Position numbers and translations under genes: made by a program
Origin: a virus
Direction: 5' to 3' (one strand)
IMG/VR virus record: IMGVR_UViG_3300046538_000290
Location: 1-37,318 of that record
DNA: 37,318 nt
Notes under the pieces: model-generated
Databases searched by the model: none
What the model saw: only the letters and a program-made list of their open reading frames with translations
What the model was told of the DNA's origin: nothing
Shown: piece after piece, positions 32,514-37,318 of the stretch
Layout of the letters: every line of letters starts with the position of its first letter
Position numbering within the stretch: position 1 is the first letter of the stretch

Positions 32514-33122
32514 CTATTTTCCTATCAGCTGACGCATGGTGCGTTGCGATAGGGAGTCGATCTCCCGGAGCGCATGAGACGTCTGCTCCGAGACAGTCAT
32601 AAGCATGATCATGGTGAACACGGACAGGAAAAGCGCTAGTTTAGGATTCTGATCAAGCGTGTCAGCCAGTACATCCTGTTTCATCCCTCGCTCCTGCCAA
32701 GCGATTGCTTTCTTCCAAGCCCTGCGCTGTTCCTTGTCCAACCCCTCGAAATATTTCTTTAGATCAAAGTCAATATTTTCGAGTCTGTGGACGAGATTGT
32801 TGCGTAGTTCCGAGAACTTTCGCAGGAATGAAAATTGACTGCTGGTGATCAGGTTCAATTCGACAGCGACTCGCCCTTTTCCAGTCTGATTATCAGAAAG
32901 GGGTAGACGCTCGATTACTGAACGGAGCACACCTTGATTGGTGTGCGCCAGGATCACCTCGGTAACCGTGGCCTCTATGGCGGCATGGAGCTTGATCACC
33001 ATCGCCCAATCAGTGTCGTGCAGGAAGTCCAGAAGCTTGTCAGACGCCTCGAACAACGCCTTATTCAATCCTTGCCGCATTTCTTCTGTGAGGCTCTCAG
33101 CCTCGTCGCGATATAGGTACAT
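32514..33122 (-). CDS. HEPN-like protein with C-terminal hydrophobic segment
   Basis: 202-residue protein that matches no named gene that I know. The centre has FLRKFSELRNNLVHRLENIDFDL; RNNLVH (107-112) fits the Rx4-6H motif of HEPN RNases, and the surrounding helices are as in other HEPN proteins (ELRNxxVHxxxNV). A short hydrophobic stretch lies at about 162-177 (LALFLSVFTMIMLMTV), possibly a membrane anchor. HEPN domains act in abortive infection, toxin-antitoxin and CRISPR systems. It stands alone between the AbiL-like pair and a DUF3800 gene, with no cognate antitoxin visible. Start at 33122; AGAGG is upstream at a poor distance. Confidence 0.7.
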   Translation of the reverse strand: MYLYRDEAESLTEEMRQGLNKALFEASDKLLDFLHDTDWAMVIKLHAAIEATVTEVILAHTNQGVLRSVIERLPLSDNQTGKGRVAVELNLITSSQFSFLRKFSELRNNLVHRLENIDFDLKKYFEGLDKEQRRAWKKAIAWQERGMKQDVLADTLDQNPKLALFLSVFTMIMLMTVSEQTSHALREIDSLSQRTMRQLIGK

Positions 33123-33683
33123 GAAATTCCTCTTAAGTTATATGCATGCAACCAGACAGGAGCTGCTGCGTCTAGGCTCCTGCTTGTAAGAAAAAACCAG
33201 CTGAAAAAAAAATGGCTAAAAAAGCACTTATCCCCCTCCCGCCGACGGGCTTTATGTCACTTTTTTGTGCAAAGGCGGGTGGGGGTGCAAATCATGGCCA
33301 CGCTCAAGCCCACTGCGGGGCTGTGAGACATTTTGCAATTACACGGAGTGCAAGGTTTTGCAAAGAAGTGCAGAGGCTTTGCGTAGCGCCCAAAGCAAGC
33401 CAGGTCGGTGGCCGATCTCTAGAGACCCCAGTTTGCAAGGAGACGTCGTTTGAAAATAAGCGTCTTTTCAAGTTTTTGATTTCTCAATAGCTCGCACCAG
33501 GGGAGCTTTGGATGTGTTTCAGAAAGGATACCAACTTGCCTCAAAGCCCCGGCGCTGTGGGCTTTCAGGTCGTTTAGCGCATTTCACAGGTGACCAGCGG
33601 TGATATGGCTACTTCTGAGTTACGAGAGGCAGGACTCCGCGCCTACAAAACCTGGGGCGACTCAAGGCTCAGATGGTAATAAA
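33123..33683. other. 560-base gap with TGCA repeats, upstream of the HEPN gene
   Basis: No convincing gene. TGCA motifs recur (33334, 33349, 33359, 33369), the last three exactly 10 bases apart, with more TGCAAA at 33267 and 33284. A short ORF of 24 codons (33605-33679, MATSELREAGLRAYKTWGD...) may be a gene fragment. A hairpin CCCGCCGACGGG near 33238-33250 is weak. Confidence 0.4.
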
Positions 33684-34811
33684 TCACACGTTAAAAAGTG
33701 CTGATGAATCTAGCCCGTCGATATTTTCTTCGTCTAATTTTAGGTCTAACATTTGCGCAACTAGCTCAGCCATATCATCTTTAAAGTTGCGCTCGCCTTC
33801 GTGGTTTAAAATTCGCCCGATAGCCCCGGCAATCACGTCTGACAATTGAACTAATTGACTATTTTTTGATGATGCAGTTTGCAGTGACCTTAATTGTAGG
33901 GTGTCATCAAACTGCCCTTTATAGTTAATACTTATACGCTCGCGAAGATCGGCTATCACGAAGGAATCTAGAGACTGTTCTTCATCGACGGTGACGTCCA
34001 TTTCCCGTGGTAAATCCATTCGCCCACTTTTTACTTCATGAGTAGCGCCCCGAATCAGCATATGCTCATGAAGCTTTAAAATAGTTTCTTCAATTGATCG
34101 GTTTGTTTTTGCCCGCTCTACTGCAATAACCTTAAACCCTAAATACTCCCTATTTTCAAGAATGACTGCGAGATACCCTTTCAATGTTTCATAATCGCTT
34201 TTTCCGAATTTGGAAAAATGAACTTCCCGATTCTTCCATACGGACTGCGCTTGCCATTCGCTGATAGCTTTGCTAATGGTAAATACCGCTCTACCGCTCA
34301 GGACCCACACTGAGGCGACGATTACAAAGCGATGAGTTTTGCCCGTTTCATCGGAGAAGATATGAACGGTCTTACGCGGAGCACTATCTTCAAGGACAGC
34401 TCCCTCCATTTTCTCTTCATTTTTTCTGCGACTTTTTTTGATTTCTGAGTCAGCCAAAAACAAGCCGTATTCATTTTGAATCTTCGCCCTGGCCCGAACG
34501 ATATAATGCAACCTCTCTAACCTAAATAAGTCTTTGGGTAGTATTCCTGCATCATTGTAAATCTCGCGCTGAAATATTTCCCAATATTTCAGGGATAAAG
34601 AGATGTCGCTATTGCGTGTGTGCGGGTAAAGATTTAAAACGGATGCCACTCTTGGTTTCAGTGTTGAAAAATCTGCTGCCGCTAGAGATGATAGTAATTC
34701 TTTTTTTTCTTTATCTATCTTTTCATCTTTGGTTAATTGTTTTTTTATAGTTTTTTGTGAGTTCTCTTCTGGTGGAAGAGGTACTGAGTCTTCGATCGTG
34801 TAAACGCCCAT
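33684..34811 (-). CDS. DUF3800 domain protein
   Basis: 375-residue protein with a Lys/Glu-rich N-terminal part (about 20-45, then helices) and a C-terminal DUF3800 domain that starts at HIFSDETGKTHRFVIVASVWVLSG (149-172). Asp154/Glu155 and the late acidic motif LVQLSDVIAGAIGR (Asp325) resemble an RNase H-like acidic set in DUF3800. Such proteins occur in phages and defence-rich islands, with unknown substrate. It is AT-rich and leftward, like the AbiL-like pair. The N-terminal 145 residues have no recognised domain and may be the target-specific part. A GGAG site (AAGGAGTG) lies eight bases before the ATG. Confidence 0.75.
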   Translation of the reverse strand: MGVYTIEDSVPLPPEENSQKTIKKQLTKDEKIDKEKKELLSSLAAADFSTLKPRVASVLNLYPHTRNSDISLSLKYWEIFQREIYNDAGILPKDLFRLERLHYIVRARAKIQNEYGLFLADSEIKKSRRKNEEKMEGAVLEDSAPRKTVHIFSDETGKTHRFVIVASVWVLSGRAVFTISKAISEWQAQSVWKNREVHFSKFGKSDYETLKGYLAVILENREYLGFKVIAVERAKTNRSIEETILKLHEHMLIRGATHEVKSGRMDLPREMDVTVDEEQSLDSFVIADLRERISINYKGQFDDTLQLRSLQTASSKNSQLVQLSDVIAGAIGRILNHEGERNFKDDMAELVAQMLDLKLDEENIDGLDSSALFNV

Positions 34812-34868
34812 GTGACACTCCTTGTTAATGCCCTACTGCAATCGGCCGTCGCTGCCTGTCGCCACCGG

Positions 34869-35093
34869 TCAGCCCCGCACTTCGGTCTGCACCGCTTGCT
34901 GAAAACCGCCGCTCGGGATCTGGCTTGCGGGCTGGGCGGGTTTGCCCAAGATGTAGCACGTCACCAACCCGGTAGTCGGTTGGTCATTATTGACCGCCAC
35001 CACAGCCAGCAATGTCCAACCCTTTCCCAGCAGTTGATTGGCGTCCCGCATGCCATAAGCCTCTTGAACTACGCCGACGTCGTGCATTTGCAT
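34869..35093 (-). CDS. Small phage protein of unknown function
   Basis: 74-residue protein (MQMHDVGVVQEAYGMRDANQLLGKGWTLLAVVAVNNDQ...). The GKGWTLLAV core, followed by a beta strand ending in CYILGKPAQ, is a pattern that I know from short Pseudomonas phage proteins of unknown role. A very strong ribosome-binding site (AAGGGGGG) precedes the ATG at 35093. It is followed 57 bases on by the DUF3800 gene on the same strand. GC-richer than that gene, so it belongs to the phage body rather than the cargo. Confidence 0.65.
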   Translation of the reverse strand: MQMHDVGVVQEAYGMRDANQLLGKGWTLLAVVAVNNDQPTTGLVTCYILGKPAQPASQIPSGGFQQAVQTEVRG

Positions 35094-35275
35094 GGTCTTG
35101 CCCCCCTTGATTGTTTTTTACAGGATAGACGGCAGGGGGCGCGGCGCCGACTGACTCCGGCATAAAGGGGGGCCAATTTCTAAATTGGCAAATACTCTCT
35201 AATAAAATCAATGATTTGCGTTTAAAAAATTTAGCGTAACTTTAACTACCAAACTATCTAGGCCCTGATGCGACG

Positions 35276-35298
35276 GGCTGTTAATGGCGTTAACAGCC
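35276..35298. promoter_or_regulatory. Perfect 9-bp dyad between two small phage genes
   Basis: GGCTGTTAA-TGGCG-TTAACAGCC. No T-run follows on either strand, so an operator is more likely than a terminator. It lies 183 bases upstream of the 35093 start and 40 bases after the next gene's stop. Confidence 0.45.
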
Positions 35299-35337
35299 TG
35301 TGAGAGGGCCAAGTAACGTCAGCGACAGGGTCACCAG

Positions 35338-35553
35338 CTAGTCCTGTTCCATCGTTCTCAGTCGCGCTAAGCCCTGCTTAATAAAGCCAGCGTTCTCGCC
35401 AATTCGATCCAAGGCAGTCCGAGCGTTGTCACCAGCGACAGCGAAGCCTTGCTGTTCTGCCACGAGTGTCAGTTCCATGATCGCTGCTTCCAGGGCGTGC
35501 TGGTTTTCGTAGATTCTTTCAAGAACCACAGAGAGGGAATATTCGCGGGCCAT
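35338..35553 (-). CDS. Small conserved phage protein
   Basis: 71-residue helical protein (MAREYSLSVVLERIYENQHALEAAIMELTLVAEQQGF...), a type found near the ends of Pseudomonas prophages. The end, IGENAGFIKQGLARLRTMEQD, is conserved in my memory of the group. No catalytic or DNA-binding motif is seen; it may form a coiled coil dimer. It is the rightmost prophage gene, transcribed leftward, directly beside the GGTAAT repeat cluster, so its promoter must lie in or near that cluster. Confidence 0.65.
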   Translation of the reverse strand: MAREYSLSVVLERIYENQHALEAAIMELTLVAEQQGFAVAGDNARTALDRIGENAGFIKQGLARLRTMEQD

Positions 35554-35631
35554 GGCTTCGACTCCATTCGGAAAACTGGAAGCATAGCAGCACTGTTGGA
35601 AGGGACAATTTCAGGTCGAGGGTGGGGAAAG

Positions 35632-35905
35632 GGTAATTTTGGTAAGGTGATGCGGAGAAGGGGCTGTAACCCTTATAAGCCGTGGCTTTGACGTATTACC
35701 TCGAAGGGTAATATTTGGTAAGGATGGAGGTAATTTTTTCCCAAGTGCCTGATTTTAAAGGGTTTCGTAAGGGGCTGGAATTACTAAGGTCAAAGGTAAT
35801 TTTCTAACCTATTCCTTACCCTATTATTACCTTTACAGAATCAACTCAACTATTTGATTTTATTGAGTTTTCTATCCGGTAAAAAAGAAAATTACCAAAA
35901 TTACC
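35632..35905. repeat. Iteron-like cluster of GGTAAT / GGTAAGG repeats
   Basis: Eight copies of GGTAAT or its complement ATTACC (35632, 35695, 35707, 35729, 35795, 35826, 35891, 35900) and three of GGTAAGG/CCTTACC (35641, 35717, 35814) within 275 bases, in both orientations, some as the composite GGGTAATNTTTGGTAAGG. An AT-rich stretch lies at 35826-35895. Candidate phage replication origin or a multi-site operator; see findings. Confidence 0.6.
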
Positions 35906-36029
35906 TTTTTCCCAGGGGTCAACCTGAAATCCGGAAATTGCAGAGGGAAAGGTGCCAGACCGGCGCTCCCACACAAATCCTGTAACTCTTACCTGCTTCG
36001 CCTTGATACCGCTAGAGGCCTTGAAATAG

Positions 36030-36076
36030 TGGTGCGGGTGGAGGGGATTGAACCCTCGTTATCAGCTTGGGAAGCT
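36030..36076 (-). pseudogene. 3' fragment of tRNA-Gly(CCC)
   Basis: On the minus strand the sequence has the last 47 bases of a tRNA: anticodon loop TTCCCAA, a five-base variable loop, a perfect T-arm (GAGGG-TTCAATC-CCCTC), acceptor strand CACCCGC, A and CCA. Upstream, only three of five anticodon-stem pairs form and no D-arm is found, so no complete tRNA is present. tRNA 3' ends are common attachment sites, so this is probably a leftover att half of another element. Confidence 0.7.
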
Positions 36077-36195
36077 TCCGATGAAACCTGAAAGCCCGGC
36101 AGCGATAGTGCCCGTGATGGGAGCTGAAAACGGATGCTTAAATTTTGCTAGAGCGGCTGGCAGGAGAGGGGGCGCAGGGATGGGAGTACATGTTG

Positions 36196-36213
36196 GTGGT
36201 ACATAGGTGGTAC
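36196..36213. repeat. GTGGTAC arm-type integrase sites, right end
   Basis: GTGGTAC at 36196-36202 and 36207-36213, 11 bases apart and in inverse orientation to the left-end GTACCAC copies, 57 bases inside the right core. Confidence 0.5.
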
Positions 36214-36269
36214 GAGGGGGGAGGAGTAGGCTTTTGGGTCTTTATTTACAGGGGGCTAAGAGAAGGTGC

Positions 36270-36283
36270 GTCCGATCCATCAT
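36270..36283 (-). other. Right attachment core (attR)
   Basis: GTCCGATCCATCAT, 13 of 14 identical to the core within dusA at 2215-2228 and in the same orientation. The DNA to the right does not encode the DusA N-terminus, which a simple insertion would leave there, so the junction is supported but not fully explained. Confidence 0.55.
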
Positions 36284-36400
36284 CAGATAGTGACAATGTC
36301 ATTCTGTTTATGGCATCACGGCCAATGTCGGAGATTTCCCGCAACCCGCGTCGCCATCGCCCACCTTGCACTCCTCCAACCACCCAGATAACCTTCTCCC
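36284..36400. other. Host DNA beyond the right core, no gene identified
   Basis: An open frame runs on the plus strand through this part and ends in ISDKGVEALHKI at a stop at 36448-36450, just before a terminator. It may be the 3' end of a gene cut off at the insertion; I cannot name it. Confidence 0.3.
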
Positions 36401-36489
36401 GTCGCTGCAAAATCAGCGACAAGGGTGTGGAAGCCCTTCACAAGATCTAGGCGCACAAGCGCCACCTAAATTTCAGCGGGCGCTTTTTT
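36401..36489 (+). terminator. Hairpin array ending in a rho-independent terminator
   Basis: GTCGCTG/CAGCGAC (36401-36420), AAGGG/CCCTT (36421-36438) and AGCGCC/GGCGCT (36458-36484) followed by six T's. GGCGC/GCGCC (36450-36463) competes with the terminator stem. It ends upstream transcription before the C4-type RNA; the array could also be the 3' part of a small RNA. Confidence 0.6.
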
Positions 36490-36509
36490 CTCGTCTGCTG
36501 TTAAATTAT

Positions 36510-36585
36510 GGCGGCTGTGCGCGGGGCACTTTCGGGTGCGCCGGGTTCCTAGATCCCCGGTCTTCCACACCTGCGTACAGCTGCC
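36510..36585 (+). ncRNA. C4-type antisense RNA
   Basis: A 13-bp outer stem (36510-36522 with 36573-36585, two G-U pairs) closes a junction with hairpins GCAC/GTGC and CCGGG/CCCGG. Two single-stranded segments match downstream targets: GTTCCTAGA (36545-36553) is complementary to TCTAGGAAC at 36628-36636, which contains the ribosome-binding site of the next gene, and CTTCCACA (36562-36569) is complementary to TGTGGAAG at 36594-36601. This two-site antisense design is that of the phage P1 C4 RNA family. Confidence 0.78.
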
Positions 36586-36642
36586 ACCCATCATGTGGAA
36601 GTGATGCTGGCAGTTCCTTAATTTAATTCTAGGAACAAAGCA

Positions 36643-37014
36643 ATGAAGAAAATCACTCCAAATCCCCCCGAAACCTCAACCGTTTCCGACCCTCTCGATG
36701 AGCTCTCCAAAGCCACTCAACGCACTGTCAGCAAACGCCTTCGTAACCCAAACCACGCCGACCCGATCAGCCACGTTTTCACCATCCTCCCCAACGTCGA
36801 TACAGAATCCCTGTTAAGCCACGCCTGCGAAACCCTCGCGTCCCTAAACGTCCTAACCACCGACCTGGCCTGCGAACTCGAAGGTTCACACCGCAGTCTC
36901 GCGCTATCGATTCAGCAATTAGCAGTAGTCGGTGAGTTATTGGTAAACCGAGCCCTGGATAATCTTGACCCGCCCGACGGTGAGTCCGAGATTCCATCCG
37001 CCAGCCAAGCCTAA
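36643..37014 (+). CDS. DUF6124 family protein
   Basis: 123-residue protein of DUF6124, a family almost restricted to Pseudomonas and often in several copies per genome. Typical parts are KKITPNPPETSTVSDPLDELSKA at the start, FTILPNVDTESLLSHACETLASLNVLTTDLACELEGSHRSLALSIQQLAVVGELLVNRALD at the end, a helical pair. AGGAAC, six bases before the ATG, is the target of the C4-type RNA and can also pair in cis with GTTCCT at 36613-36618, so translation is probably off until the leader is opened. Function unknown. It is a host gene. Confidence 0.88.
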   Translation: MKKITPNPPETSTVSDPLDELSKATQRTVSKRLRNPNHADPISHVFTILPNVDTESLLSHACETLASLNVLTTDLACELEGSHRSLALSIQQLAVVGELLVNRALDNLDPPDGESEIPSASQA

Positions 37015-37051
37015 GCGGCCACGCTCGTTTACCTAGTGGAGGTTCAAAACC

Positions 37052-37318
37052 ATGGCTCGATATATGCCAATCACCGGAATCGATTGCACAATTCCGTCGC
37101 TGTTGATTGACACCGAAGCACCCGTCGACGTGTTGCACGACACGGCCGCATACCGTATCCGCACCGTGACGCAACTGCTGGAAACCCTTTCTCTGGGCGA
37201 AGGCATCAGTCGTGATGCGTTGCTGTTGCAGGACTTCGCGCGGGTGTTGGCGATTCTGCTACGTGATGGGTGCGATTTGATGGATGTAGTGGGGCGACGG
37301 CTGCAGGCGCAGGTCTAG
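37052..37318 (+). CDS. Hypothetical protein downstream of DUF6124
   Basis: 88-residue protein (MARYMPITGIDCTIPSLLIDTEAPVDVLHDTAAYRIRTVTQLLETL...) with a helical C-terminal half (SRDALLLQDFARVLAILLRDGCDLMDVVGRRL). It has GGAGG ten bases upstream of the ATG and lies 37 bases after the DUF6124 stop, so the two are probably one operon under the C4-type RNA. The layout resembles the small DUF3077-type partners that accompany DUF6124 genes, but I cannot assign it. The TAG stop is the last base of the window. Confidence 0.7.
   Translation: MARYMPITGIDCTIPSLLIDTEAPVDVLHDTAAYRIRTVTQLLETLSLGEGISRDALLLQDFARVLAILLRDGCDLMDVVGRRLQAQV

Noticed and set aside
33212-33490. 92-codon plus-strand frame beginning MAKKALIPLPPTG
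   Set aside because: No ribosome-binding site apart from an A-run, odd composition and overlap with the TGCA repeats; no family resemblance.
36030-36105. A complete tRNA gene
   Set aside because: No D-arm or matching 5' acceptor strand can be found and the anticodon stem is incomplete, so only a 3' fragment is called.
36145-36450. 101-codon frame across the right attachment core
   Set aside because: It crosses the att core and arm-type sites, so its 5' part is prophage and its 3' part host DNA; only the 3' end may be a gene remnant.
36366-36626. 86-codon frame across the terminator and C4-type RNA
   Set aside because: It overlaps a clear terminator and a structured RNA and has no coding features.

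Overview
The window is a 34-kb P2-type temperate prophage inserted at the 5' end of dusA in a Pseudomonas chromosome, probably of the fluorescens lineage. The genus rests on the close match of the transaldolase and DusA proteins to Pseudomonas versions, on a DUF6124 gene preceded by a C4-type antisense RNA, and on a PrtN-type activator inside the prophage. The structural gene order (portal and terminase leftward; scaffold, capsid, head completion, DUF2586 sheath, DUF2597 tube, lysis cassette, tail, baseplate rightward) is that of the HP1/K139 branch of P2-like myophages.

Left flank (1-2300): tal and dusA, both leftward. The prophage begins inside dusA. A 14-bp core in the dusA codons for MMDWT (2215-2228) is matched at 13 of 14 positions at 36270-36283, and GTGGTAC/GTACCAC motifs lie just inside both cores, as expected for integrase arm sites. 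The prophage supplies the first 24 codons and the promoter of dusA.

Control and replication (2403-9692): a tyrosine integrase; a leftward early operon of Cro-like protein, CII/YmfL-like regulator, two small proteins, a zinc-ribbon/Toprim/helicase replication protein, a tiny P-loop protein, a hypothetical protein and PrtN; a divergent short XRE repressor with a small partner; and an Ogr/Delta-type zinc-finger late activator. The replication protein may act on a cluster of GGTAAT/GGTAAGG repeats at 35632-35905.

Virion genes (9768-30171): portal and terminase leftward, then an almost gapless rightward operon for head, tail, lysis and baseplate. The tail-assembly chaperone has a dnaX-like A-AAA-AAG slippery site that leads in frame into the next small ORF. 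The lysis block has a SAR-type lysozyme, Rz and an embedded Rz1.

Accessory locus (30172-36283): AT-richer cargo, all leftward and opposed to the late operon. It holds a RloB-family protein with an ABC-type AAA ATPase (AbiL-like architecture), a HEPN-like protein, a DUF3800 protein and two small phage genes. This is the best candidate for anti-phage or abortive-infection functions. It ends with the repeat cluster, a 3' fragment of tRNA-Gly(CCC) and the right attachment site.

Right flank (36284-37318): a hairpin array ending in a terminator, a C4-type antisense RNA with two segments complementary to the leader of the DUF6124 gene that follows, and a small hypothetical gene that ends with the window.
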